64,000 nucleotides of DNA from Pelosinus fermentans JBW45. GTDB lineage: Bacteria > Bacillota > Negativicutes > DSM-13327. The stretch is from positions 590,501 to 654,500 of the forward strand of contig NZ_CP010978.1 of assembly GCF_000271665.2 (NCBI RefSeq), in the 5' to 3' direction. Positions 53,266 through 62,101 of the stretch are shown here, in pieces. Below the pieces are notes generated by a model. That model had not been told where the DNA came from, did no database searches, and was given only the letters and a program-made list of their open reading frames with translations. Position numbers and translations under genes: made by a program. The stretch's first letter is position 1. Each line of letters opens with the position of its first letter.

Positions 53266-53338
53266 AACCGCAGAGACACAGAGGGGGATTTTTAACCCTA
53301 TCTATCTTTTCTCTGTGTTCTCTACGTCTCTGCGGTTC
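53266..53338. repeat. Family B palindrome, short version
   Basis: AACCGCAGAGACACAGAGGG without the usual GCGCGCTGAG, then the T-rich centre and TCTCTGTGTTCTCTACGTCT with CTGCGGTTC. A stray CCCTCTGTGGTTCG follows at 53414. Confidence 0.85.
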
Positions 53339-53438
53339 GATTATCTTTTTTCCCACGCATTTTCTATACCCTTTTTTAGGAGGGATTTTCTTGATAATGA
53401 CAAAAGAAGAAATCCCTCTGTGGTTCGTTTATGTCTTT

Positions 53439-54047
53439 TCAGTCTTGCACTTTAAAATAGGTATCGATCATTTCTTCGGCGAGCTGTTTTGCGGCAGTAG
53501 CTTCGGCTACCAGCAGTAATACAGTTAGAAATTTTTCTACCATATCTTTATTTGCGTTGTTCTCGAAGGGATTATTGATTTTTTCGCAAACTCTATTAAA
53601 GCGATCCTCATAATCATTACAAGCATCGAAGTACTCTTCTTTTTGAAACTCTAAAAATGCTCTGTAAATATCATCAAGGGCAATAATGGATGTTTTTTCT
53701 TCTGGATGGCCTAGGGTTCTTAAAATTGGATTAAAGATGGTTTTCACATCATCTAGAGAAAGAACTTGTTTGAGGTGGTAGATTAGGCTTAGCAGGATAA
53801 TATGATTTTTGTCATATTTCTTTTTGTCCGAGGGGTTGAGTAAACCATTCTTAGTATAATTATTAATCATTGCTTTCGTGATTGCAACGCTGGTTTCATC
53901 TCCTTTACGGCGATGGTTCAGTTTGCTGTTTAGTAATTCTGTTACTTGGTCTGCATATTGTTTAATAGAAGGGATATCTTCCACTTTTAATTCATTATCG
54001 AGTAATTTTGTGGCAAAGCCTTCTAAAACTGATTTTGTTATTACCAT
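53439..54047 (-). CDS. DUF1836 family protein (probable regulator)
   Basis: A 202-residue soluble helical protein. The NNYTKNGLLNPSDKKKYDKN segment resembles the MerR-like wing/helix region of DUF1836 proteins, followed by HIILLSLIYHLKQVLSLDDV. The ATG at 54047 has GAGGTG upstream; a longer frame to 54095 starts inside the control region. It is divergent from the Ter operon, with inverted repeats between, so control of that operon is a reasonable inference. DNA binding is not proven for the family. Confidence 0.8.
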   Translation of the reverse strand: MVITKSVLEGFATKLLDNELKVEDIPSIKQYADQVTELLNSKLNHRRKGDETSVAITKAMINNYTKNGLLNPSDKKKYDKNHIILLSLIYHLKQVLSLDDVKTIFNPILRTLGHPEEKTSIIALDDIYRAFLEFQKEEYFDACNDYEDRFNRVCEKINNPFENNANKDMVEKFLTVLLLVAEATAAKQLAEEMIDTYFKVQD

Positions 54048-54233
54048 GTTATACACCTCACTAGTATTATAATATTTTTTAATGCTAGATGTCAAAATTA
54101 TTATAATTATATTATATGAATATAATTACTAGATAGTGGAATGCTAATAGGAAAACTGATTATGATGAAGAAAAAAATAGAAAAATATGTTGAATTGTGA
54201 CAACTACATCTAGAAATAATATAAAATAAGTAT

Positions 54234-54300
54234 TGTAGTTTTTAAAACTACGTGATATTATATGTATATTAGAAATATACATGGACAAAACCACGTAATG
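54234..54300. promoter_or_regulatory. Inverted-repeat control region upstream of the Ter operon
   Basis: GTAGTTTT-t-AAAACTAC, then ATGTATATT-ag-AAATATACAT (54262-54282), then ACCACGTAAT echoing the earlier ACTACGTGAT. Several overlapping symmetric sites in about 65 bases suggest one or more operators for the divergent DUF1836 protein or another regulator. Confidence 0.5.
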
Positions 54301-54326
54301 GGATTTTGACATGAAAGGGGTTAGTT

Positions 54327-54944
54327 ATGGCAATTAGTTTACAAAAGGGTCAGAAGATTGATTTAACCAAAGGCAATGCTGGACTTTCCGAGTTGATTGT
54401 TGGCCTAGGCTGGGATCCGGTGGAGCAGTCTGGTGGTAATGGTGGCGGATTTCTAAGTGGCCTATTTGGTGGTGGTAAGAAGGCTGAATTTGATTGCGAT
54501 GCCTCCGTTTTATTGTTAGATGCCAATGGGAAATTTACTAGCAAAGAAAATGTTGTATTCTTTAATAATTTGAAAAGTCCTTGCGGCAGTGTTACCCATT
54601 TGGGGGACAATCGTACAGGCGGCGGTGACGGTGATGATGAACAAGTCTTAATCCAGTTACCAAAGGTACCAGCAAATATTCATAAAATCGTATTTGTTGT
54701 CAATATCTATGATTGCCAGAAGCGTAAACAAGATTTTGGCATGATTAAAAATGCTTTTATTAGAGTCGTGAATAAATCGGACATGCAAGAGATAACCCGT
54801 TATAATTTGACGGAAAGTTATGCTGGTAAAACGGCACTGATTGTGGGCGAAGTGTACCGTCATCAGGGAGAGTGGAAATTTGCTGCTCTTGGCGAGAGTA
54901 CGCAAGATCTTTCGATTAGTGCTGTAGTTAAGCGATATAGTTAA
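54327..54944 (+). CDS. TerD family stress protein, glycine-insert form
   Basis: A 205-residue TerD/CABP-domain protein. Calcium-ligand motifs FDCDASVLLLDANGKF and GDNRTGGGDGDDEQV are present. Residues about 35-55 are a glycine-rich insert (NGGGFLSGLFGGGKKAEF) absent from the next two paralogues. A GGGG-rich site precedes the ATG. First gene of the operon. TerD proteins bind calcium and take part in tellurite, phage and chemical-stress resistance; the biochemical role is unclear. Confidence 0.92.
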   Translation: MAISLQKGQKIDLTKGNAGLSELIVGLGWDPVEQSGGNGGGFLSGLFGGGKKAEFDCDASVLLLDANGKFTSKENVVFFNNLKSPCGSVTHLGDNRTGGGDGDDEQVLIQLPKVPANIHKIVFVVNIYDCQKRKQDFGMIKNAFIRVVNKSDMQEITRYNLTESYAGKTALIVGEVYRHQGEWKFAALGESTQDLSISAVVKRYS

Positions 54945-54965
54945 AAATAAACAGGGGGTAATGAA

Positions 54966-55547
54966 ATGGCAGTGAGCTTAAGTAAGGGACAGAAAGTAGA
55001 TTTAACAAAAAGTAATCCTGGTTTAAAGAATATTATTATCGGTTTAGGTTGGGACACTAATAAGTACGATGGAGGTCATGATTTTGATTTAGATGCTTCT
55101 GCATTTATCCTTGGAGAAGCCGGAAAAGTGAAAGATGAAAAGGATTTTGTATTTTACAATAATCCGACAGGGGCGCAAGGAGCAGTGGTACATACCGGTG
55201 ACAACCGCAGCGGTGTGGGTGACGGGGATGATGAGCAAATCAAAATTGATATTTCCAAAATTCCTGCTGATGTGCAAAAAATTGCGTTTACCATTACCAT
55301 TCACGATGCGGATGCTCGTAAACAAAATTTTGGACAAGTTGGCAATGCTTACGTTCGCGTACTCAATGAAGAAACAGGTGCAGAGCTCATTCGCTATGAT
55401 TTAGGAGAAGATTTCTCCATTGAAACGGCGATTGTCTTAGCAGAAGTTTATCGCAATGGCAGTGAGTGGAAATTCAATGCTATCGGCAGCGGTTTCCAAG
55501 GCGGCTTATCGGCACTTTGTACAAATTTCGGTTTAAGTGTCGCTTAA
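54966..55547 (+). CDS. terD: TerD family stress protein
   Basis: A 193-residue canonical Ter[21 protein letters not shown] near residue 28 and [20 protein letters not shown] near 80 hold the calcium-binding aspartates; [20 protein letters not shown] follows. It starts 21 bases after the first terD copy with AGGGGG upstream. Together with its neighbours it is a tandem duplication; this copy and the next are most alike. Confidence 0.95.
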   Translation: MAVSLSKGQKVDLTKSNPGLKNIIIGLGWDTNKYDGGHDFDLDASAFILGEAGKVKDEKDFVFYNNPTGAQGAVVHTGDNRSGVGDGDDEQIKIDISKIPADVQKIAFTITIHDADARKQNFGQVGNAYVRVLNEETGAELIRYDLGEDFSIETAIVLAEVYRNGSEWKFNAIGSGFQGGLSALCTNFGLSVA

Positions 55548-55577
55548 TAGACTTTTAACTTAATTAGGAGGTAGTTT

Positions 55578-56153
55578 ATGGGTATCAATTTAAGTAAAGG
55601 TGAAAGAATCAATTTGTCTAAAGAAGCACCTAGTTTGAAAAAAGTCGGTGTAGGTTTAGGTTGGGATACAAACAGCACGGATACAGGAGCGGATTTTGAT
55701 TTGGATGCTTCGGTGTTTATGTTAGGGGCAAATGGGAAAATACCGAGTGAAAAAAGCTTTATATTTTACAATAACTTAACTTCACCGGATGGTGGGGTTA
55801 AACATACAGGGGATAATCTGACTGGTCAGGGCGATGGAGATGATGAAACCATTCTTGTAGAACTAGCCAAAATAGATAGTGCTATTAATGAATTAGTGTT
55901 TGTCGTTACTATTCATGAGGCAGAAAAGAGAAGACAAAATTTTGGACAAGTTAGCAATGCCTTTATTCGCCTTTATGATCAAGACACAAATAAAGAAGTT
56001 GCGAAATATGAACTGGATGAAGATTTCTCCAAAGAAACAGCCATTGAGTTTGGCAAGTTATACAAAAAAGATGGTCAATGGAGATTTCAAGCTGTAGGAC
56101 AAGGATACAATTCTGGTTTGCAAGGATTTGTTGACAAGTATTTTGAAGGCTAA
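55578..56153 (+). CDS. terD: TerD family stress protein
   Basis: A 191-residue TerD paralogue (LGWDTNSTDTGADFDLDASV, TGDNLTGQGDGDDETILVEL, EKRRQNFGQVSNAF). AGGAGG lies before the ATG. It follows the second copy by 30 bases. It is separated from the next gene by a palindrome, so it may mark the end of a first transcriptional block. Confidence 0.95.
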   Translation: MGINLSKGERINLSKEAPSLKKVGVGLGWDTNSTDTGADFDLDASVFMLGANGKIPSEKSFIFYNNLTSPDGGVKHTGDNLTGQGDGDDETILVELAKIDSAINELVFVVTIHEAEKRRQNFGQVSNAFIRLYDQDTNKEVAKYELDEDFSKETAIEFGKLYKKDGQWRFQAVGQGYNSGLQGFVDKYFEG

Positions 56154-56168
56154 ATAGCAGCTGCTATA

Positions 56169-56258
56169 GAAGACACGAGGCGCTAGGCCGCTACCGCGGA
56201 CACAAAGAATACAAAGAGGATTGGTGTCTGCTTTGTATTCTTTGTGTCTTTGTGTTTT
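56169..56258. repeat. Family A variant palindrome
   Basis: GAAGACACGAGGCGCTAGGC, inner GGCCGCTACCGCGG hairpin, CACAAAGAATACAAAGAGG, then the matching CTTTGTATTCTTTGTGTCTT and TGTGTTTTC. It lies inside the Ter operon between the third terD and the terA-like gene. Confidence 0.75.
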
Positions 56259-56335
56259 CCATTATTTACCTTGTGATGCGATAGTGGTATAATGCAATAA
56301 AGTCGAATTGATAAACGGTAGAAAGGATTATGGAT

Positions 56336-56971
56336 ATGAGCTTTTTTGATAAAATCGACATGACGAAGAAAACTAAAATTCCAGCAGCAATCAACCTTAC
56401 CAAAAGCGGCGACTCTCATGCAATTGATCTGACGAAGAAAACCGGGGAGCTGCGAGTTAATTTGCAATGGGATTCAACGATAGAGAAAAAAGGTATGTTT
56501 TCCTTTTTGTCCAAATCCACTCTTGATCTTGATTTAGGTTGTATGTATCGTTTAAAAGATGGCAGTCAGGGTGTGATTCAGGCATTGGGCGAATTATTTG
56601 GTTCTTTGTCCTCTTCTCCCTATATCGCTTTGGATAAAGACGATCGAACAGGACTGAGTGCAGATGGTGAGAACTTACGATTCACCAAAATGGAAGCATT
56701 GGATTTTGTTATTGTCTTTGCTTACATCTATGAAGGAGCCCCTAATTGGGAATCTGCTAAAGGTGTAGTTACGGTCAAGCAGCAGAACGGTGCTGATATT
56801 ATCATTCGTCTCGATAATCCGGATAAAGGTAAAATCATGTGTGGTTTAATAAAAATTGAAAATAAAAATCAACAATTAGTTGTGACAAAACTGGAAAGAT
56901 ATTTTGGCGGTCATAAAGAGCTGGATAAGGCCTATGGTTTTGGCTTTAATTGGACTGCTGGTAAAAAATAG
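56336..56971 (+). CDS. TerA-like TerD-superfamily protein
   Basis: A 211-residue protein of the TerD superfamily, nearest in layout to TerA. IDLTKKTGELRVNLQWDSTI near residue 35, DLDLGCMYRLKDG near 68, LDKDDRTGLSADGENLRF near 100. Most, but not all, calcium-ligand aspartates of TerD have equivalents. The ATG at 56336 is 8 bases after AAAGGA; 56330 is too close. TerA and TerD are usually encoded together in these loci. Confidence 0.8.
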   Translation: MSFFDKIDMTKKTKIPAAINLTKSGDSHAIDLTKKTGELRVNLQWDSTIEKKGMFSFLSKSTLDLDLGCMYRLKDGSQGVIQALGELFGSLSSSPYIALDKDDRTGLSADGENLRFTKMEALDFVIVFAYIYEGAPNWESAKGVVTVKQQNGADIIIRLDNPDKGKIMCGLIKIENKNQQLVVTKLERYFGGHKELDKAYGFGFNWTAGKK

Positions 56972-57015
56972 TGATGGAATGACCAAGAACAGTTGATTTA
57001 CGGTGGAGGTTTATT

Positions 57016-57693
57016 GTGGATTACGAGATTTTATATCCAGGTGCTTTTCCATTATTAAAGGTTCAATTAAGGCAGGGCGATTTTTTAAAAGCAGAATCGG
57101 ATGCCATGGTGTCGATGTCCACAAGTATTGATGTGGAAGGTAAAATGGAAGGTGGTTTGTTAGGTGGTATTGGGCGGATGCTGGCAGGAGAAAAATTTTT
57201 CTTTCAGACTCTTACTGCACGGCGTGGTTCTGGTGAAGTTACCTTAGCCCCATCCATACCTGGTGATATCATCGATGTTGATTTAGATGGCAGTTATAGT
57301 TTGGTTGTACAAAAAGATGGGTTTCTGGCTGGTTCTACGGGAATTGAAGTCTCCAGTAAAATGCAGAACTTAATGCAGGGGATGTTCTCGGGAGAGGGCT
57401 TTTTCACATTGAAAGTAAGTGGTAAAGGAACTGTATTTTTAAACTCCTATGGTGCGATTCATGCCATTAATCTGGAGGCGGGAGAAGAACGGATTATTGA
57501 TAATAATCATCTGGTTGCCTGGCCGGATTATATGGATTACAAAATTGAAAAGGCAACATCCGGTTGGATATCTAGTTTTACATCGGGGGAAATGCTAGTC
57601 TGCCGTTTTAAAGGACCGGGTGTAGTGTTGATTCAGACGCGAAATCCGAAAGCTTTTGGTGAGTGGGCAAAGAGCCTGATTCCTGCCAAGTAA
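57016..57693 (+). CDS. AIM24/TIGR00266 family protein
   Basis: A 225-residue beta-rich soluble protein. VQLRQGDFLKAESDAMVSMS near the N-terminus, LLGGIGRMLAGEKFFFQTLT near 48, and the C-terminal GEMLVCRFKGPGVVLIQTRN are family features. A GTG start follows GGAGG. These proteins frequently lie next to ter genes; the molecular function is unknown. Confidence 0.88.
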   Translation: MDYEILYPGAFPLLKVQLRQGDFLKAESDAMVSMSTSIDVEGKMEGGLLGGIGRMLAGEKFFFQTLTARRGSGEVTLAPSIPGDIIDVDLDGSYSLVVQKDGFLAGSTGIEVSSKMQNLMQGMFSGEGFFTLKVSGKGTVFLNSYGAIHAINLEAGEERIIDNNHLVAWPDYMDYKIEKATSGWISSFTSGEMLVCRFKGPGVVLIQTRNPKAFGEWAKSLIPAK

Positions 57694-57730
57694 ATAATAA
57701 AATTTGAAGGATTAAGAGGAGCATCAATAA

Positions 57731-58456
57731 ATGATTGAATTTATTACAGGAATTTTAGGGAACTATTCCCATTTTTTTAATATGACGGAGTTTCTCGGGG
57801 TTATTTATAATCCGATGAACTGGGCCATTATTGGTAGCCTGATTGTATTGGAAGGGCTTTTATCAGCGGATAATGCCCTAGTACTAGCAATTATGGTAAA
57901 GCATTTGCCGAAGGATCAGCAGAAAAAGGCATTGTTTTATGGTATTTTAGGTGCATACCTCTTTCGTTTTATTGCCATTGGGGTGGGAACCTATTTAATT
58001 AAGATCTGGTGGATAAAGGCTGCCGGTGCTTTATATCTATTGTGGATGGCGATTCAGTTCTTTATGAAAAAGAATAAAGATGAGGATGAAGCAGCAGTTC
58101 CAGAAGCGCCTCATGGTTTTTGGCGTACGGTATTAGCCGTTGAGATCATGGATATTGCTTTTAGTATTGACAGTGTATTGGCCGCTTTTGGGGTTAGTGA
58201 TCAGGTATGGGTATTGTATCTGGGAGGGATTTTCGGGGTCATGATGATGCGAGGGGTGGCGCAGATCTTCTTGACGCTGATTGAACGTTATCCTGAACTG
58301 GAAACTACAGCATATGTTATAATTGGTATAATTGGTGCGAAAATGATGGCATCTGTTTTTGATTTTCATGTCAGCCAAGTTGTGTTTTTCTCTACGTTGA
58401 TAGTCATATTCCTTGGTACTTTTGTGGTCCATCATTTACGTAAACGTACTTCATAA
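57731..58456 (+). CDS. terC: TerC family integral membrane protein
   Basis: A 241-residue membrane protein with about seven spans. LEGLLSADNALVLAIMVKHL near residue 38 and VEIMDIAFSIDSVLAAFGVS near 137 carry the conserved aspartates of the TerC/Alx/YceF family. TerC forms a complex with TerD proteins and some relatives export manganese. AGAGGAG lies before the ATG. It ends one base into the next gene. Confidence 0.94.
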   Translation: MIEFITGILGNYSHFFNMTEFLGVIYNPMNWAIIGSLIVLEGLLSADNALVLAIMVKHLPKDQQKKALFYGILGAYLFRFIAIGVGTYLIKIWWIKAAGALYLLWMAIQFFMKKNKDEDEAAVPEAPHGFWRTVLAVEIMDIAFSIDSVLAAFGVSDQVWVLYLGGIFGVMMMRGVAQIFLTLIERYPELETTAYVIIGIIGAKMMASVFDFHVSQVVFFSTLIVIFLGTFVVHHLRKRTS

Positions 58457-59625
58457 TGCGCTACTTCAACTACCTTTCTCCTAAAGAGGAGCAAGCTATC
58501 TTTTATTTGTCACCCCAATTGATAAGGATAGATGATCAGTCATTGCTAGAGTATGCTTTGGGTGCAACCTTATATATGCCTGCTACTCGCAAAACCATTG
58601 CGCAAGATGTGATTAGCGGCAAGTTAAAAGGTTTAATGTCCATGGTTCTGTGTCTGGAAGATGCGATTGGTGATAATAAGGTATCAGAGGCAGAGAGTAT
58701 GATGAAGCAGCAGATACAGCAGCTCGCTTTAGTCCTCAGCCAAGGTAGCATCACGGCAGCTGATATTCCACTTATTTTTGTGCGAATACGGGATGTAGAA
58801 CAAATGTGGCGAGTTACCCACTTTTTAGGGCAAGATGCAGCCTTGCTAACAGGTTTTGTTTTTCCAAAGTTTACAGCAAAGAATGGCGGTCTTTATTTTG
58901 AGGCTCTTAATGAGATTAATAAATGCCAGACAAAGCCGATTTATGGGATGCCTATTTTGGAGTCACCAGAGATTATGTATATGGAGAGCAGGCAAAAAAG
59001 CCTGCTCGAAGTGAAGCAACTGCTGGATTCTTATCGCAAACTAGTGCTGAATGTGCGTATTGGTGCAACGGATTTTTCCGGTCTATTTGGTTTAAGGCGC
59101 AGTCCTGATATGACGATTTATGATATTTCCGTAATTCGCAGCTGTATTGACAATATTATTAATGTCTTTACTCGATTAGATAGTGGTTATGTGGTATCGG
59201 GTCCTGTTTGGGAGTTTTATTCTAGTGAGCGGGTTTTAAAGCCTTTATTGCGTCAGGGACCTTTTACGGATAATTTAGGACAAGCAGGGGAAAAGATGCG
59301 GGATGCACTTGTGAATCGTTACATGGATGGTTTACTGCATGAAATTGTTTTAGACAAAGCCAATGGATTAATCGGTAAGACAATTATTCATCCAAGTCAT
59401 ATCAAACCTGTACAGGCTTTATGTGTTGTTACCCATGAAGAGTATATGGATGCATGCAGCATCCTGGCAGAATCTCATGGGGATGTAGGAGTTGTTTCTA
59501 GTGCCTATGGGAATAAAATGAATGAAATCAAGCCTCATACCCGCTGGGCGCAAAAAATAATGATAAAATCAAAAATATATGGGGTGTTTCATGAACAACA
59601 TAACTTTACCAGCTTGCTTACCTGA
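58456..59625 (+). CDS. CitE/HpcH-HpaI-like aldolase of the Ter biosynthetic module
   Basis: A 389-residue TIM-barrel lyase-like protein. ALGATLYMPATRKTIAQDVI near residue 30, the metal-site motif MVLCLEDAIGDNKVSEAESM near 72 and GFVFPKFTAKNGG near 134 correspond to the CitE-type active site. It overlaps terC by one base and the following gene by about 35 bases. A CitE-like protein is a standard member of ter-linked biosynthetic operons. Its substrate is unknown. Confidence 0.85.
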   Translation: MRYFNYLSPKEEQAIFYLSPQLIRIDDQSLLEYALGATLYMPATRKTIAQDVISGKLKGLMSMVLCLEDAIGDNKVSEAESMMKQQIQQLALVLSQGSITAADIPLIFVRIRDVEQMWRVTHFLGQDAALLTGFVFPKFTAKNGGLYFEALNEINKCQTKPIYGMPILESPEIMYMESRQKSLLEVKQLLDSYRKLVLNVRIGATDFSGLFGLRRSPDMTIYDISVIRSCIDNIINVFTRLDSGYVVSGPVWEFYSSERVLKPLLRQGPFTDNLGQAGEKMRDALVNRYMDGLLHEIVLDKANGLIGKTIIHPSHIKPVQALCVVTHEEYMDACSILAESHGDVGVVSSAYGNKMNEIKPHTRWAQKIMIKSKIYGVFHEQHNFTSLLT

Positions 59626-62098
59626 TGTGTATTCCTATGATATTCTGGAGAATTTAAAGGTTGAGGTACATGTTGTTACGAATGTTTACAAAATTCCTAT
59701 CGATAATTTATTTCTTATGGCCGCGCGAAAAAATACGAAACGCGGCTTTTTGTTTGTCAGTAAAATATTGGGGAAGCACATTCCGGTTCATCCACTGATT
59801 CCCTTACTAGGGGGCGGGGCTTTAGCATCACGCTATGCCAGTGTGATGTATCAGCAAAGGGATTTTGAGGAGAATTGTGATTTTTCTAAGGCTTTTACAA
59901 ATTTATCCCTCATGACAACGGCTTGGGAATATATAAAGAGCAATCCTTTGCCCCTGCCGGAAAAAACCTTGTTTATCGGATTTGCAGAAACCGCTACTGC
60001 TTTAGGGCATGGCGCTTTTAGCTGTTTTGCTCAGAACGCTAAGTACATTCACACAACCAGGGACAATATCGTAGGTGCCGATATGGTATTGAATTTCGCA
60101 GAAGAGCATAGCCACGCTGTGGATCATTATTGTTATGGGATTGAAAGAGAATGGTTTGCCAATGACGAAACAATTGTATTAGTCGATGATGAGATTACTA
60201 CTGGTAAATCAGCCTTAAATTTCATTCGTGCCATACAACAGCAATATCCTCGTAAGAAGTATGCCGTACTCTCTCTTTTGGATTGGCGTTCAAAAGCCGA
60301 CAAACAAAAGTACCTTGAGGTCCAAAAAGAACTACAAATACAAATTCATACCATTTCCTTGGTATCCGGGGAGATTGCAGTAGAGGGAGAACCTATGGCC
60401 GATGGGCAGGAACCTTTTTCCTATGCTGCTCAAAAACATGAAGAGCCGATTGTAGAGAAATTGATCATCAAAGATGATTTAGGTATGGTGAAGAATTTTT
60501 CCTCGTTGAATACGAAGGCTGAGGAAAATAATATTCCTTATTTGCATGCCACAGGGCGATTTGGTATTACCACTCAGGAGCAGAATGATATAGAAAAAGC
60601 ATATTGCAAGGTCGGCAATTGGCTGAAGCAAAAAAGACAGGGCAAAAATGCCTTGTGCCTGGGGACAGGGGAGTTTATGTATATTCCCTTTCGCATCGCG
60701 GGCTATATGGGGGAAGGGGTGAGTGTTCAGTCCACCACCAGGAGTCCGATTTATCCAGTGCAGCGGGAAAACTATGGAGTACAGCAGGCGATTTGTTTTG
60801 CCAATCCAGAGGATGGTTCCATTGCCAATTATGTCTATAATATTCCTTCTGCTTATTACGATGAAATCTTTATCTTTTTTGAAAGAGAAGTAGAGGATAA
60901 CGATTTAGCATCTTTATTGCAGGCCCTAGCGCCAATCGGCGTGAGTAGGATTTATCTTGTAACCTGTGTTAGTCGCAATTTGATCAAACCGATGATTCCT
61001 CATCCTAAACCTATTGGCAGCTACAACCCCAAGGATGTTGTTTTCCTGCTTAAAAACATTAGTGGACTTGTTCCTGAACTGGATAATCAAATCAGAGAGG
61101 CTGCGATACAAGGTGGCAGGCATTATTCAGAAATGTTGCCTGTAGAATATCAGCCTAAACCTGAATATATGACTTTATTTCAAAACGTGCTGCAGGAAAC
61201 TGCCGAGAAAATTGCCTTGGCTGCTGGTAGTGTGGCAGAGCAGATTATCCATCTTAAGGGGACTGGCCTTGTCTTAGTGTCACTGGCTCGTGCAGGGACA
61301 CCTATAGGAATCTTAATTAAGCGTTATATAGAGGAACAATTTGGTATCTCATTGCCTCACTACAGTATTTCCATTATTCGTGATAAAGGTATTGATGAAA
61401 ATGCTTTGCTCTATATCAGGCAGCAGCATCCTGATGCCACCATACAGTTTATCGATGGCTGGACTGGTAAGGGAGCTATTACGAATCAGCTCATGGAAGC
61501 ATGTACTATTTTTAATCAAAAATATAGAGAAACAGTAGAACCTGATTTAGCTGTTCTAGCAGATCCGGGGCATTGTGTACGTTTATATGGGACAAGAGAA
61601 GACTTTTTGATTCCCAGTGCCTGCTTAAACTCTACTGTATCAGGTTTAGTGAGCCGTACTGTCCATGTGGAAGAGCTGATTGATGAAACTGACTTTCATG
61701 GTGCACGGTTCTATGAAGAATGGATCAAGGAAGATGTTTCTCTGCTATTTATTGATACCATTGTAGACAAGTATCCTCTGATTTCCCATAAAGCCAGCCA
61801 GATGGCCCGAAAACATATTCGTGACTTACAGGTACCTACTTGGGCAGGGCTGAATACAATAAAGCAGTTACAAGTTACATTTAATTTGCCTGATATTAAC
61901 CTGATCAAACCTGGCGTGGGTGAAACCACCCGAGTGTTATTACGGCGCGTTCCTTGGAAAATACTAATCGATAACAAAGAGAATCCTAATTTGCAGCATA
62001 TTCTCTTATTAGCAAAAGACCGAGGTGTGGCAGTGGAAGAATTTACTGGAATGTCTTATTCTTGCTGCGGCTTGATTAAAACGATGGGAGGAGACTGA
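59591..62098 (+). CDS. Fused PRTase-TRSP and StiP-like PRTase-Pelota protein
   Basis: An 835-residue cytosolic fusion. Residues about 40-260 form a phosphoribosyltransferase domain with the PRPP loop VLVDDEITTGKSALN near 196. Residues about 290-450 match the TRSP domain (ATGRFGITTQEQ, CLGTGEFMYIPFRIAGYMG, QSTTRSPIYP). Residues about 470-760 form a second, StiP-like phosphoribosyltransferase-like domain (LVLVSLARAGTPIGILIKRY, loop FIDGWTGKGAIT near 620). The last ~65 residues (VLLRRVPWKILIDN, ILLLAKDRGVAVEEF) resemble a Pelota/L7Ae-type RNA-binding domain. ATG 59591 is chosen over 59579. In ter operons these parts are usually described as separate proteins. A nucleoside-like product is proposed for the pathway in the literature; substrate unknown here. 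Confidence 0.82.
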   Translation: MNNITLPACLPDVYSYDILENLKVEVHVVTNVYKIPIDNLFLMAARKNTKRGFLFVSKILGKHIPVHPLIPLLGGGALASRYASVMYQQRDFEENCDFSKAFTNLSLMTTAWEYIKSNPLPLPEKTLFIGFAETATALGHGAFSCFAQNAKYIHTTRDNIVGADMVLNFAEEHSHAVDHYCYGIEREWFANDETIVLVDDEITTGKSALNFIRAIQQQYPRKKYAVLSLLDWRSKADKQKYLEVQKELQIQIHTISLVSGEIAVEGEPMADGQEPFSYAAQKHEEPIVEKLIIKDDLGMVKNFSSLNTKAEENNIPYLHATGRFGITTQEQNDIEKAYCKVGNWLKQKRQGKNALCLGTGEFMYIPFRIAGYMGEGVSVQSTTRSPIYPVQRENYGVQQAICFANPEDGSIANYVYNIPSAYYDEIFIFFEREVEDNDLASLLQALAPIGVSRIYLVTCVSRNLIKPMIPHPKPIGSYNPKDVVFLLKNISGLVPELDNQIREAAIQGGRHYSEMLPVEYQPKPEYMTLFQNVLQETAEKIALAAGSVAEQIIHLKGTGLVLVSLARAGTPIGILIKRYIEEQFGISLPHYSISIIRDKGIDENALLYIRQQHPDATIQFIDGWTGKGAITNQLMEACTIFNQKYRETVEPDLAVLADPGHCVRLYGTREDFLIPSACLNSTVSGLVSRTVHVEELIDETDFHGARFYEEWIKEDVSLLFIDTIVDKYPLISHKASQMARKHIRDLQVPTWAGLNTIKQLQVTFNLPDINLIKPGVGETTRVLLRRVPWKILIDNKENPNLQHILLLAKDRGVAVEEFTGMSYSCCGLIKTMGGD

Positions 62099-62101
62099 CT
62101 A

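Noticed and set aside
37910-53338. CRISPR array suggested by repeated intergenic units
   Set aside because: The units are palindromic, irregularly spaced by kilobases and not alternating with spacers; no cas genes occur.
57694-57730. yybP-ykoY manganese riboswitch before terC
   Set aside because: Only 37 bases separate terC from the preceding gene, and no such structure is present.
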